Part shown: piece after piece, positions 1-9,101 of the stretch
Layout of the letters: each line of letters begins with the position of its first letter
How positions within the stretch are numbered: the first letter of the stretch is position 1
Assembly: GCA_003599425.1 (NCBI GenBank)
Contig: QZKC01000058.1
Span: forward strand, 1 to 47,395
Source of the DNA: Nitrospiraceae bacterium
GTDB lineage: Bacteria; Nitrospirota; Thermodesulfovibrionia; UBA6902
DNA length: 47,395 nt
Reading direction: 5' to 3'
Notes under the pieces: model-generated
What the model saw: the letters and a program-made list of their open reading frames with translations, nothing else
Told to the model about the DNA's origin: nothing
Databases searched by the model: none
Program-made: the position numbers and the translations under genes

Positions 1-1
1 G

Positions 2-3000
2 GGAGTACTTGCAGACATCAAGTGTGTGGAGTGTCATAACCCGATGAGGGCGCAGAGCAACCTGAAGGGGATCAGGAGCACGATAAGGACAAAGGCGGTA
101 GTGTTTACGGCCTTAACGGGAACGAACAGCTTTGCAGACGGCGATGCGACCTATAATGGTATCTGCGAAGTATGCCATACACAGACAACACATCATCGCA
201 GGGACGGTTCAGACAATACAACGCACAATGACGGACTGGATTGCAGAAGTTGTCATGAACACATTAACGGATACATCCCTCAAACAACACCGCCGCCGGC
301 ACCGCATGATGCATTTGGGTGCACAACCTGTCATGTAACACCGGACACGTATGTTATAAATGCCAACATACCGAACAGCGCATGTCTGGCCTGTCATGAT
401 GTGGCGGCACCGGGATCAGGAACCATCAGGAACTTTGGAGCATGCAGAACAGAGGCAGGAAGTACAAATATACCAGGTGGAACCTCCTTGATAAATGTAA
501 CACTGACGACGCCTATTACTGATATCAATCAGGCATTCCTGCTTATAGATTCAGCAGGTACACAGACCGTGGAACAGGGTCAGAATCATATGGTCTCTGG
601 AGATATCGTTAATGCCAATACAATTGCGTTACAGCGTGTCGGGAACACAGGCCAGGCAGAGGTCTCCTATGCAGTGGTAGAATGCTTTAACAATGAGTTC
701 ACTGTACAGAGCGGTGAAATACAGCTTGCAAGCGGAACAACGACCAATACGGCAACAATACCTGCTGTAGATGCGACGAGGTCAATAGTAATTGTAAGCT
801 CACGCACAAATAGAACAGCAGCAGAACAGTATCAGGCGCATGTAACTGGTGAGCTTACCAACAGTACTACGGTACAGGTGAGAAGAGCATCTGCGGCAAC
901 AAACGCTACTACTACGGTTACATACCAGGTAGTGGAGTTCTCTGCGAACTCAGGTGTATCGGTACAGACCGGAGAGGTAGCATTCAACGGAGGACAGACA
1001 ACGACGGCGACGCTTGGGACAGCAGTTAACCTGACGAGCTCATGGCTGTACTTCAGTTATGATGCGTCCAATGACGGGCCACAGCAGACAGCGATCAACG
1101 GGCAGATATCGAATGTGAACACGCTGACGTTCAAGCGTCATGCGACGAACACTTACAACAACAGAATCAGGTATTATGTGGTATCCTTCCCTGCCGGAGA
1201 AGTATCGGTACAGAGAGGAGCTGCGACATATACAGGAGGAGGGACTGCAACCGTAACACAGAACATCCCGGTTACCGGAGTGAGCAGCCTGACGAAGGCA
1301 TTCAGCTATACGACCAATACTACAGCAGATAGCGGTGGAACTGGCGGAGGCGGAACCCCGACAGCGGTGACTTACTATGGAGATGTTGACAATCCAGGTA
1401 TCAATATGGGTATCGACGGAACGACCAATGTAACTGCCACTGGAGGTAGTTTGTCCAGCGGGGTGAATGCCACCAGAATATACGGTGGGCATACTTCTGT
1501 GCCTACGAGCACAACAAGGACAAGAATAGGGCCAAGTTCAACAGGCACTCAGACTAAGGAAGAAGCATACAGATTTTATACACCTGCATACGCGACCAAT
1601 ACTACTATAGCGGCAAGTGCTACGGTTTACGCAGATATGTATATGAGGACAACTGGTACATCAACATCAGCCGTCATAGACCTCTATGAATACAGCGATA
1701 CAACAGGGTTAGTCGGAGCAGCAAAGGGCACAACATCGCAGTCATTGAATGCCACAATTTCAACAAGGCAGACAGTGAATGCAACATTTAATAATGCACA
1801 GTTTACAGTTGCAGCAGGTAACAGGCTGGTTGCGATATTCTACTTTACGTATAACAACGCACGGCCTGCATATCTGGTTGCCGGAGCACCGAGCACAACA
1901 CCATCAGGTTACAGCCGCATAACGGTAACCGAGACTTCCTCTGGCACCACGAATCCTTACCCGAGGAACAGGTGGACAGAGAGGCTGAACAGCACAACGA
2001 ACATCCTGATGTCCAACTGGAGAGGCGACACAACGGGAGCGAACGCGAACTTTGAGTATCAGGTGGTGAACTTCACCGGCGGGCCTGTAGCGGGCAGCGG
2101 ATCAAGCCTGAAAGTGGACAGACACTTCAGCACAAAGTACAACGACCCGACAACCGGATTGCCGGCTGACATCAAGTGTGTGGAATGTCATAACCCGATG
2201 AGAGCACAGACGAACCTGACGTTCATCAGAAGTACGATCAGGACGAAGTCAGTAGTGTTTACGGCATATACAGGAGCAAACAGTTTTGCTGACGGTGGAG
2301 CGCCGTACAACGGTATCTGCGAAGTTTGTCATACGCAGACAAACCATCATCAGGCAGACGGGACAGCGCCGGGCGGGCAGAGCCATAACGACGGAGCTGA
2401 CTGCAGAACATGCCATGCACATCTTGATGGATTCAGGCCGTATGTGGTACCGGATACGCCGCATAATACAACCGGCTTCATCAATAATTGCGACTACTGT
2501 CATGTAACGCCGACAGATTTCACAACGGTGATACCGGACAGCAAGTGCAACCAGTGTCATACACCAGGTGGAGCGCTTAAGGCGAGCTATCCGACAGCGC
2601 CGGATGTGGTGACACACAGCAACACAGGAACGTATACGTATAACAAGGCGTGTGTGGAGTGTCATGATGTAATGAATGTGCAGACAAACGTACAGCATAT
2701 CAGGTCGACGATAGCAGGCAGCATCGTACCTGGCAGTAACATCGTGTTCACGGCATTCAGCGGAGCCGGAAGCTTTGCGGACGGACCGCCGTATCCTGAG
2801 AACGTGTGCGATACGTGCCACAGCCTTACACAGCATCATCAGAGTGATGGAACGGCTCCTGGCGGACAGGACCATAACAACAGCACAGACTGTGCGGGAT
2901 GTCATCCGCATGCAGATGGATTTAAACCGGCTGGAGGATGTTCTAACTGCCATGACAAGCCACAGCCCAACGGCGCAGGTAACTACAGACGTCAGGTAGC

Positions 3001-4369
3001 AGGAGCAGGCGGTGAAATAGGCAGTGCGTCAACAAAGGTATCGCACCATGTAAATGGAACGCTGAATGATGCAACATGTGAGGTCTGCCATGACCAGAGC
3101 AACCATCAGGCGAATGTTGATCCGGGAGTATTACTGCATAACCCTGACGGCGGAACAGCGATAACGTATACAGGGACAGCGAGCCAGTTGACGACTTTCT
3201 GCGTGAACTGTCATGACTCAGCAGGTGCAGCATCACATGGTGGGACAACACCGTTCAGTGCATCAAGCGACAACACGACACCGCCTGATGTGAAGACACC
3301 GTGGGCATTGTCCTACAACCACAGTACAGCAGCCGGATGTATGAACTGTCATGGTAATTCTGGCGGTACAGCGGGACTGACAACAAATCCAAAGCTGAAC
3401 GGTCATGCATCAGACAGCGCAAAACTGCTGATCGCAACACCGCAATACAATGTTTGCTATCAGACCGGTTGTCATGGAACAACGACATACAACAAGACAA
3501 ATAACGCAAGTGAACTGGCAATGGATTCATCACCTTTCAGCCCCGCTGGAACAACGGTTTATCGTACCTATTGGGACATCATACCGAACGTCCAGGGTCA
3601 GTTTGCTACAACGAACCTTGCGTACCACCCTGTGCTTGGAGCAGGGAAGAACCAGCCGGCTGACAATCTGAATGCTAACTGGGGTTCAAGTGCCGGCAGG
3701 AAGGCTGATAATGCCACGGCATGTCCTGACGGTACCTGCAACGGCCTTGACAATAACTTTGTGGATGGATGGGAATCAACAAGTATCACGACCTGTACGG
3801 ACTGTCATGGCAATGCCAGCACAGGAGCAAGAGGGCCTCACGGTTCGAACCAGCCCTGGGTACTGAAAGGCATGGACAAGACAACGGCAGTAAAAGTAAC
3901 TACTGCAGGTGCAGGGACGATATATCCGAACCAGGCAGCACCGAACCAGACATACCTCAACGGGGTATTCTGTGTGAACTGCCACAGGGCCGATATATAT
4001 GGCTGGAGTTCCGGTAGTAAACCGAGTACCATGTATGCGAATTTCGCAAGGTGGACTCACTATAACAACAGTGGAGATGGAGCGACCTATCTTGAGGACA
4101 GTGGCGGTTACAGCAATATCGGCTGCAAGAACTGCCATGGCGGTGGCGAGGTAGCAGGCATACACGGTTCAAACCGCGGGGTCGGGACCAATGGTACATG
4201 GCAATTGGGACAGCGGTTTATGAACGGTAATAGCTGGTCAGGCCATACAAAGAGTGGAACCAGTATGACCTGTTATACAGGAAACCCGCCTGCAATCGGT
4301 GTTACCATGTCTGCATGTAATGGTCAGCACAGCGGCGGCAGAAGCGGAACTTTGAACTACAGCTATTAA
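2..4369 (+). CDS. Giant multiheme c-type cytochrome with beta-rich insert (5' partial)
   Basis: The reading frame is already open at base 2, and the GTG chosen by the ORF track lies inside a heme motif (CVECH), so the true start is outside the window. I count 20 CxxCH motifs plus one CX4CH (CYQTGCH). Five hemes lie in residues 1-130 and sixteen from about residue 724 onward. Between them sits a block of about 580 residues without hemes, rich in Thr, Ser and Asn. It holds at least three tandem units of about 85 residues ending in 'YxVVEF' or 'YYVVSF', which look like beta-sandwich or adhesin-type repeats. The heme module reads 'CVECHNPMRAQ', then 'IRSTIRTK', 'FADG', and a second and third CxxCH. 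It occurs three times, and a diverged copy ends the decaheme protein at 21059-23746. Such proteins are exported and bind heme covalently in the periplasm or on the cell surface. A terminator follows at once. The call as a cytochrome is firm; its partner and substrate are unknown. Confidence 0.93.
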   Translation, partial: GVLADIKCVECHNPMRAQSNLKGIRSTIRTKAVVFTALTGTNSFADGDATYNGICEVCHTQTTHHRRDGSDNTTHNDGLDCRSCHEHINGYIPQTTPPPAPHDAFGCTTCHVTPDTYVINANIPNSACLACHDVAAPGSGTIRNFGACRTEAGSTNIPGGTSLINVTLTTPITDINQAFLLIDSAGTQTVEQGQNHMVSGDIVNANTIALQRVGNTGQAEVSYAVVECFNNEFTVQSGEIQLASGTTTNTATIPAVDATRSIVIVSSRTNRTAAEQYQAHVTGELTNSTTVQVRRASAATNATTTVTYQVVEFSANSGVSVQTGEVAFNGGQTTTATLGTAVNLTSSWLYFSYDASNDGPQQTAINGQISNVNTLTFKRHATNTYNNRIRYYVVSFPAGEVSVQRGAATYTGGGTATVTQNIPVTGVSSLTKAFSYTTNTTADSGGTGGGGTPTAVTYYGDVDNPGINMGIDGTTNVTATGGSLSSGVNATRIYGGHTSVPTSTTRTRIGPSSTGTQTKEEAYRFYTPAYATNTTIAASATVYADMYMRTTGTSTSAVIDLYEYSDTTGLVGAAKGTTSQSLNATISTRQTVNATFNNAQFTVAAGNRLVAIFYFTYNNARPAYLVAGAPSTTPSGYSRITVTETSSGTTNPYPRNRWTERLNSTTNILMSNWRGDTTGANANFEYQVVNFTGGPVAGSGSSLKVDRHFSTKYNDPTTGLPADIKCVECHNPMRAQTNLTFIRSTIRTKSVVFTAYTGANSFADGGAPYNGICEVCHTQTNHHQADGTAPGGQSHNDGADCRTCHAHLDGFRPYVVPDTPHNTTGFINNCDYCHVTPTDFTTVIPDSKCNQCHTPGGALKASYPTAPDVVTHSNTGTYTYNKACVECHDVMNVQTNVQHIRSTIAGSIVPGSNIVFTAFSGAGSFADGPPYPENVCDTCHSLTQHHQSDGTAPGGQDHNNSTDCAGCHPHADGFKPAGGCSNCHDKPQPNGAGNYRRQVAGAGGEIGSASTKVSHHVNGTLNDATCEVCHDQSNHQANVDPGVLLHNPDGGTAITYTGTASQLTTFCVNCHDSAGAASHGGTTPFSASSDNTTPPDVKTPWALSYNHSTAAGCMNCHGNSGGTAGLTTNPKLNGHASDSAKLLIATPQYNVCYQTGCHGTTTYNKTNNASELAMDSSPFSPAGTTVYRTYWDIIPNVQGQFATTNLAYHPVLGAGKNQPADNLNANWGSSAGRKADNATACPDGTCNGLDNNFVDGWESTSITTCTDCHGNASTGARGPHGSNQPWVLKGMDKTTAVKVTTAGAGTIYPNQAAPNQTYLNGVFCVNCHRADIYGWSSGSKPSTMYANFARWTHYNNSGDGATYLEDSGGYSNIGCKNCHGGGEVAGIHGSNRGVGTNGTWQLGQRFMNGNSWSGHTKSGTSMTCYTGNPPAIGVTMSACNGQHSGGRSGTLNYSY
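11..273 (+). repeat. Heme-module direct repeat, copy 1
   Basis: This segment of the giant cytochrome gene is repeated in the same orientation about 2.15 kb downstream, and long stretches are near-identical at DNA level (for example 'atcaagtgtgtgga' followed by 'tgtcataacccgatgag'). Each copy encodes a three-heme module. The similarity at DNA level, not only at protein level, suggests recent duplication or gene conversion around the non-heme insert. Confidence 0.8.
2165..2433 (+). repeat. Heme-module direct repeat, copy 2
   Basis: Second copy of the three-heme module that begins at base 11. It marks the point where heme-bearing sequence resumes after the beta-rich insert. A third, more diverged copy starts near base 2650 ('CVECHDVMNVQ'). 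Confidence 0.8.
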
Positions 4370-4393
4370 TTGGCTAATATAACGTGACTGCGG

Positions 4394-4430
4394 AAAAGGC
4401 GGGATCTTGATAAGATTCCGCCTTTTTTCT
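4394..4430 (+). terminator. Rho-independent terminator after the giant cytochrome
   Basis: A GC-rich stem, GGCGGGATCTT / AAGATTCCGCC with a GAT loop and one G-T pair, is flanked by AAAA and a TTTTTT run. It begins 25 bases after the stop codon and closes the transcript. Confidence 0.9.
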
Positions 4431-4544
4431 TGAACAAAGAATAAAATGCAAATCATAACATCTCAACGGGAAGGCTCGGTATTCAGGTCCCGCCCAAGAC
4501 TATGTTTGAGGAAACCTTTCGTGAACAATTCTCATGCCTTGGTT

Positions 4545-4577
4545 GAATTATTCCTGAAATTCAGGCTAAAATAATTC
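4545..4577. repeat. Imperfect palindrome upstream of the tRNA region
   Basis: The arms GAATTATT/AATAATTC enclose CCTGAA/TTCAGG around a single A, with a four-base bulge on one side. It has no T-run, so it is not an obvious terminator. It may be an operator, a processing hairpin or the edge of an old mobile element. Confidence 0.5.
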
Positions 4578-4607
4578 GCAGTTTTTCTGAGTTATGGCAC
4601 CTTCTCA

Positions 4608-4642
4608 GCCGGAGTGGCGGAATTGGCAGACGCAAGGGACTT
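4608..4642 (+). pseudogene. Orphan 5' half of tRNA-Leu
   Basis: These 35 bases are identical to the first 35 bases of the intact tRNA-Leu at 4753 (acceptor 5' strand, D arm, 5' anticodon stem and the start of the anticodon loop). The sequence then diverges completely, with no T arm or acceptor 3' strand, so it cannot fold into a tRNA. The break falls inside the anticodon loop. Confidence 0.85.
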
Positions 4643-4725
4643 TCCAATGTGCAGCGACCAATGGGAGCGAATGACAACTAAAATCAGTCAATCCTTACAT
4701 TGAAGTCCCGTGATATGGATTGACT
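4636..4725. other. Nested inverted repeats behind the tRNA half
   Basis: GGGACTTTCCAATGT, which includes the end of the tRNA fragment, can pair with ACATTGAAGTCCC at 4697-4709. Interleaved with this, AGTCAATCC (4686-4694) pairs perfectly with GGATTGACT (4717-4725). The segment is followed by GACTTTAAAAT, which resembles the anticodon loop of the intact tRNA. No ORF is present. It may be the relic of a small element inserted in a tRNA anticodon loop. Confidence 0.5.
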
Positions 4726-4752
4726 TTAAAATATGAGTTGCAAAATGATTTT

Positions 4753-4837
4753 GCCGGAGTGGCGGAATTGGCAGACGCAAGGGACTTAAAATCCCTCGTT
4801 CCAAAAGAACGTACCGGTTCAAGTCCGGTCTCCGGCA
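4753..4837 (+). tRNA. tRNA-Leu (UAA anticodon)
   Basis: This is an 85-base class II tRNA. The acceptor pairs GCCGGAG with CTCCGGC and is followed by discriminator A. The anticodon stem AGGGA/TCCCT holds loop CTTAAAA with anticodon TAA at 4787-4789. The variable arm is long and the T arm CCGGTTCAAGTCCGG is standard. CCA is not encoded. It closely resembles bacterial tRNA-Leu(UAA). Confidence 0.96.
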
Positions 4838-4871
4838 TTAGTTCTCTGCTGGATATCTTATCTGTACGGAT

Positions 4872-5396
4872 TTAAATTCTTTCCTTGAAAATGGAAATAT
4901 AAGGAAGGTTCCTGAATCTCCCTTCAAAATCAAGTCCGTATCCGACGACATAGTGATCAGGTATATCAAAACCAATATAATCTATGTTCAGATCAACTTT
5001 TCTTCTGGCCTTTTTGTCGAGAAATGTGCAAATCTTCAGGGAAGCAGGTTCTCGTGAAAGAAGCATATCATAAATATATTTCAGAGTGAGCCCCGTGTCG
5101 ACGATATCTTCAAAAAGGATTACATTTTTCCCCTTTATATCCTCCCTTATGTCAGCGAAGATAGCGATTTTACCTGTAGTTTGTGATTTGACATAGCTTG
5201 ACGCTATCAGGAAATCGATCTTCATCGGCACATTGATATGCCTTACAATGTCCGGGAAAAACATGAATGCTCCTCTGAGAATTCCGACAGCTACGATCTC
5301 CTTTCCGCTGAAATCATCGGATATTTTTGACGCAAGTTCTCTTACCCTGTTCTGGATCTGTTCGACTGTGAGGAATGGCTTCCCGATCACCATCAT
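4872..5396 (-). CDS. hpt: Hypoxanthine phosphoribosyltransferase
   Basis: This 174-residue enzyme converts hypoxanthine (and usually guanine) with PRPP into IMP or GMP in purine salvage in the cytoplasm. The PRPP-binding signature 'VILFEDIVDTGLTL' is at about residues 91-104, the flexible-loop region 'ASSYVKSQTTGKI' precedes it, and the C-terminal 'DYIGFDIPDHYVVGYGLD' is the purine-contacting segment of the family. Length is normal. An AGGA lies eight bases before the first ATG; a second ATG follows directly. The gene is convergent with the tRNA and divergent from the sensor kinase. Confidence 0.95.
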   Translation of the reverse strand: MMVIGKPFLTVEQIQNRVRELASKISDDFSGKEIVAVGILRGAFMFFPDIVRHINVPMKIDFLIASSYVKSQTTGKIAIFADIREDIKGKNVILFEDIVDTGLTLKYIYDMLLSREPASLKICTFLDKKARRKVDLNIDYIGFDIPDHYVVGYGLDFEGRFRNLPYISIFKERI

Positions 5397-5543
5397 GAAT
5401 TTGTTCCTATAGTTAGGTTGAATTTTCGAATATTATATAACGTCTCAATATAATATTTCATCAAGATTTTCAAAAAGTTATGAGAAGCAGCCGTTCTTAC
5501 GATGTTTGGCTTTTTAGGAGTAAAAATCTTATAATAACCAAAC

Positions 5544-7106
5544 ATGCTCAGAAAACTTGGTAAAAGCATCACCATTGTCAACGCAATTGCTTTTATAGTG
5601 GTTATATTAGTCGGGGGAATAAGCATTTTCCTCTCACAAAAAATATTGCACAACACACATAAGATTGAAAAAATAAGCATGGATATTGTCACTGTCGACA
5701 GCATTCATTCCGAGGCTTACAGGCTGGTGCTCTCCATGCACCATTTTCTTTTAGAAGAGGATAAAGTTTTTTCAAAGGAATCCATGGATTTGATTTCCGG
5801 AGTGACTGAAAAGGTCGAAAGATATCTGAGTTATGAGAAGGAAGAATTATCCTCAGCGCACAACCCTGAGGTAGGACTGCTGTATGACTTGTTGAGGGAT
5901 GTCAGAGGGCTGAAAGCAGTGAATGAAATTATGTCTGAATTCACAAGGACAGGCAAATATAACAGGAACGCCCTTGTCGAACTGGAACAATATGCTTACG
6001 GGATCGAAGCAAACACAGCGAGGATCAACAAGATACATCTTGAAAAGATCAATAACGCGACAAATGAATCTTTAGTTATCATGAGGAGCATCCTCTTTAT
6101 TTACCTGATATTCATTGTGATTGGAGGCTTAGCTATCTATGCAGGCCATCGAGTGCTTTTGCGAAAAGTGGTAAATCCTATCAAGGATCTTGCCGCCGCT
6201 ACCATGGAATTTGCCCGGGGCACTTTGAACAAAAGGGTGTGCACGGATTCACAGACTGAAATAGGATTGCTCTATCAATCATTTAACAAGATGGCTGAGA
6301 AACTTCAGGAAAATGACGAGTTCCTCAGGAAGTTTAACGAAGAGCTTGAGAAAAAGGTCAATGAAAGGACCATGGAACTGCAGAATGCAAATGAGCAGTT
6401 GCAAAAGACGCAAAATGCGCTTATCAGAACTGAGAAAATAGCTGCCATAGGACAGATTGCAGCGGGTGTTACACATGAGATAAAGAATCCGCTGAATTCA
6501 TTGTCAATCAATGCGCAATTGCTCTTGCGTGATCTGTCCTCACAATTCAATAGAGAGTCTTCTGCATATGAATCTGCTTCTCTCATAAGGCAGGAGATAA
6601 CCAGAATAAACAACATTCTTGAAGAATTCGTAAAGTATGCAAAATTTCCCGAGCCTCAATTTGTCGAAAACAACATGAATCAGGTTGTCAAGGAGACAGT
6701 TGATCTGATCTCCCATAGTGCCCAGGAAGCGCATATAGCGATTCAGTTGTTCCTGGGGAAGAATGTACCGATCTTTAAATTTGATGAACGGCAATTCAAG
6801 GAAGTCCTGTTGAATTTATTTCAGAATGCCATCAAAGCAATGACGGACGGAGGGAACCTTGAGATAGTTACCGATTTGCAAGATGAGAGTGTTATTCTTA
6901 AAATAAAAGACACAGGACAAGGCATTCCGGAAAAGCATCTTGACAAGATTTTTTCGCCTTTTTTCAGTACGAGGGAAGGGGGACTTGGATTGGGTCTCCC
7001 GATTGTGCAGCGAATAGTGGAAAGCCATGGGGGCAGGATAAGCTGTGAGAGCAAGGTTGGTGAAGGGACAATTTTTGAGATCAGCATTCCCCTTGAGAAA
7101 GGTTAG
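5544..7106 (+). CDS. Sensor histidine kinase, NtrB/AtoS-like
   Basis: This 520-residue inner-membrane kinase has a transmembrane helix at about 10-30, a mostly helical periplasmic sensor of about 150 residues, and a second helix at about 178-200. A HAMP domain starting near 'NPIKDLAAATMEFARG' follows, then a coiled coil. The HisKA domain has phospho-acceptor His in 'GVTHEIKNPLNSL'. The ATPase domain has its N box ('NLFQNAIKAM'), G1 ('DTGQGIP') and G2 ('GGLGLGLPIV'). The H box and ATPase type are those of kinases that pair with NtrC-class regulators, and such a gene starts eight bases downstream. The sensor resembles the four-helix bundle type; its ligand cannot be read from sequence. It stands next to a large cytochrome operon and may control it (inference). 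Confidence 0.93.
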   Translation: MLRKLGKSITIVNAIAFIVVILVGGISIFLSQKILHNTHKIEKISMDIVTVDSIHSEAYRLVLSMHHFLLEEDKVFSKESMDLISGVTEKVERYLSYEKEELSSAHNPEVGLLYDLLRDVRGLKAVNEIMSEFTRTGKYNRNALVELEQYAYGIEANTARINKIHLEKINNATNESLVIMRSILFIYLIFIVIGGLAIYAGHRVLLRKVVNPIKDLAAATMEFARGTLNKRVCTDSQTEIGLLYQSFNKMAEKLQENDEFLRKFNEELEKKVNERTMELQNANEQLQKTQNALIRTEKIAAIGQIAAGVTHEIKNPLNSLSINAQLLLRDLSSQFNRESSAYESASLIRQEITRINNILEEFVKYAKFPEPQFVENNMNQVVKETVDLISHSAQEAHIAIQLFLGKNVPIFKFDERQFKEVLLNLFQNAIKAMTDGGNLEIVTDLQDESVILKIKDTGQGIPEKHLDKIFSPFFSTREGGLGLGLPIVQRIVESHGGRISCESKVGEGTIFEISIPLEKG

Positions 7107-7114
7107 ATAAGAAC

Positions 7115-8458
7115 GTGAAACCATCGATATTGATAGTAGATGATGACCGGGCAGTTCGAGAGAATCTGGCGAAATATTTATCTCCTGATTATGTAACTTA
7201 TATTGCCTCAAATGGCCACGACGCTATCAGGAAGATCCAGGAAAATAGTGATATAGAGGTTATTCTTAGCGACCTGAAGATGCCGGAAATGGACGGCATA
7301 GAGCTTCTGGAAAAGGTCAAGTTAAGCAATAAGGATATTGTTACTATTTTTATAACCGGATTTTCAACAATAGAGTCGGCGGTTGATGCCATGAGAAAAG
7401 GGGCATACGATTATCTTACGAAGCCGATTGATCTGAACAAGCTGGAAATAACCATTAAAAATGCTATCGAAAACAAGAAACTGCGCTCGGAAAACATCAT
7501 GCTCAAACAACAGATAAGGGAGAAATTCGATGCCACTACCCTTGTCGGCAGTTCCGGGAAAATTACAAAGATCATGGAGCTTATAAAACGCGTGGCGTCA
7601 ACCAAGGCGACCGTATTGATCCTTGGTGAAAGCGGCACCGGCAAAGAACTTGTTGCAAATATCATTCACTATAACAGTATGGCCGCCAACGGCCCTTTTA
7701 TAAAAGTTAACTGTTCCGCCCTTGCGGAAGGAGTTCTGGAAAGCGAGCTTTTCGGGCATGAAAAGGGCGCTTTTACAGGCGCTCTTTATATGAAAAAAGG
7801 CAGGTTCGAGCTTGCTGACGGAGGCACTCTGTTCCTCGATGAAATTGGAGACCTCCCCCCAAGTATTCAGGTGAAACTGCTCCGGTTCCTGCAGGAAGCC
7901 GAATTTGAAAGGGTGGGCGGGACCAAGACAATGAAAGTAGATGTGAGGATCATATCAGCAACCAATAAAGACCTTGAGCAACTGGTCAGAGAAGAAAAAT
8001 TCAGGGAAGACCTTTTCTACCGGTTAAAGGTTGTAACTATTGAGGTGCCTCCTCTCAGGGAAAGGAAAGATGATATCCCTCTGCTTGTTGAGCATTCCCT
8101 GAAAAAGTTTTCCGAAATACATAATAAAAATTTGAGAGGAACCACCCCGGAAGCCATGAATGTCATTCGGTCATACAATTGGCCCGGTAATATCAGAGAG
8201 CTGATGAACTGTATTGAAAGCTCTGTCGTAATGAGCATAGGGGACAAGCTTGATGTCGACTCCCTTCCCCCTTTTCTTACCATAAGGCAGGATGAGTATG
8301 ACAGGGGCAAACCAGCAGCCAACCTTTTTGAAATAGAAAAGAAGGCTATTCTTGAGGCGCTCAAGGAAACCGACGGGAACAAATCTGAAGCCGCACGGCT
8401 TTTAGGGATAGGGCTGCGGACGCTTTACAGGAAGCTGGAGCAGTACGGAGTAAAATAG
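7115..8458 (+). CDS. Sigma54-dependent response regulator, NtrC family
   Basis: This 447-residue activator is the partner of the kinase just upstream. Receiver domain 1-120 has acidic pocket 'VDDD', phospho-acceptor Asp in 'LSDLKMPEMDG' and the conserved Lys in 'LTKPID'. The central AAA+ domain (about 140-375) has Walker A 'GESGTGKE', the sigma54-contacting loop GAFTGA and Walker B 'GGTLFLDEIG'. The C-terminal Fis-type helix-turn-helix includes 'NKSEAARLLGIGLRTLYRKL'. Translation starts at GTG with a weak, distant AAAGG. All parts for phosphorylation-controlled sigma54 activation are intact. A near-consensus -24/-12 promoter lies at 19787-19802 in this window and is a candidate target. Confidence 0.95.
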   Translation: MKPSILIVDDDRAVRENLAKYLSPDYVTYIASNGHDAIRKIQENSDIEVILSDLKMPEMDGIELLEKVKLSNKDIVTIFITGFSTIESAVDAMRKGAYDYLTKPIDLNKLEITIKNAIENKKLRSENIMLKQQIREKFDATTLVGSSGKITKIMELIKRVASTKATVLILGESGTGKELVANIIHYNSMAANGPFIKVNCSALAEGVLESELFGHEKGAFTGALYMKKGRFELADGGTLFLDEIGDLPPSIQVKLLRFLQEAEFERVGGTKTMKVDVRIISATNKDLEQLVREEKFREDLFYRLKVVTIEVPPLRERKDDIPLLVEHSLKKFSEIHNKNLRGTTPEAMNVIRSYNWPGNIRELMNCIESSVVMSIGDKLDVDSLPPFLTIRQDEYDRGKPAANLFEIEKKAILEALKETDGNKSEAARLLGIGLRTLYRKLEQYGVK

Positions 8459-8467
8459 ACATATTCA

Positions 8468-9043
8468 TTATTCACTGCTGCCGGTTGTCCCCGTGTTAAA
8501 TTTCTTCAGTTCCTTTTCTATATTTTCTATGTGAGGCAGCACTGATGCGTTGTTTTCTGCCTGCCCGATTGAAGGAAGCAGTTCAGATATTCTCATATAG
8601 TGATCATTTATATTTTTGAACTTCCCTCGCAATTCCTTCATCATGCTGTCGAGATCCTGCGCAGTTTCTTTGAATTGATCACCATGTCTCAAGGATATGT
8701 TGACCGTTAAATCGCCCTTTGCCGCTTTCCTGACGTCCTGTGACATACGATAGACAGGGCCTGATGCTTTCCTTATCATCCATAGGGCCATAACTGTCAG
8801 TAATACTGAAACAAGAACGAAACTGACTATGTTGATCTTTATAAAAAGAGGTTTGAATATTTCACCTGTTGATTGGGCGCGTATGTGTATGCTCCACATA
8901 AGCCCGTCGAGTTCTTTCATGGCATAATAATTAAACACAATTATTGCCGCAAGACTGCCCAATAGGGAGATAATCACAAAAACCAGGATAAACCTCATTT
9001 GAAAACTTGCATCAATGAGGTATTTTCGTCTTCTGATTATCAT
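8468..9043 (-). CDS. HAMP-domain inner-membrane protein without output domain
   Basis: I choose the ATG at 9043 (MIIRRRKYL), which has AAAGGAG upstream, rather than the longer ORF; this gives 191 residues. There are two transmembrane helices (about 17-38 and 70-92) separated by a periplasmic segment of only about 30 residues. A HAMP domain ('GPVYRMSQDVRKAAKGDLTV') and a coiled-coil tail follow. There is no methyl-accepting, kinase, GGDEF or EAL domain. It is the last gene of the cytochrome operon, 58 bases behind a 7-heme cytochrome, and a second protein of the same architecture lies on the other side of that cytochrome. A redox-signalling or structural membrane role is possible; the function is unknown. 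Confidence 0.8.
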   Translation of the reverse strand: MIIRRRKYLIDASFQMRFILVFVIISLLGSLAAIIVFNYYAMKELDGLMWSIHIRAQSTGEIFKPLFIKINIVSFVLVSVLLTVMALWMIRKASGPVYRMSQDVRKAAKGDLTVNISLRHGDQFKETAQDLDSMMKELRGKFKNINDHYMRISELLPSIGQAENNASVLPHIENIEKELKKFNTGTTGSSE

Positions 9044-9101
9044 GTCTTTGATTCTCCTTTTCCTGTGCACGGTATCAGATATATGTCTTATGATGCAACC
9101 A

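Noticed and set aside
2249-2953. 234-residue minus-strand ORF inside the giant cytochrome
   Set aside because: It is a shadow of the heme-repeat coding strand; its composition (Arg, Cys, Met-rich without domains) is typical of an antisense frame.
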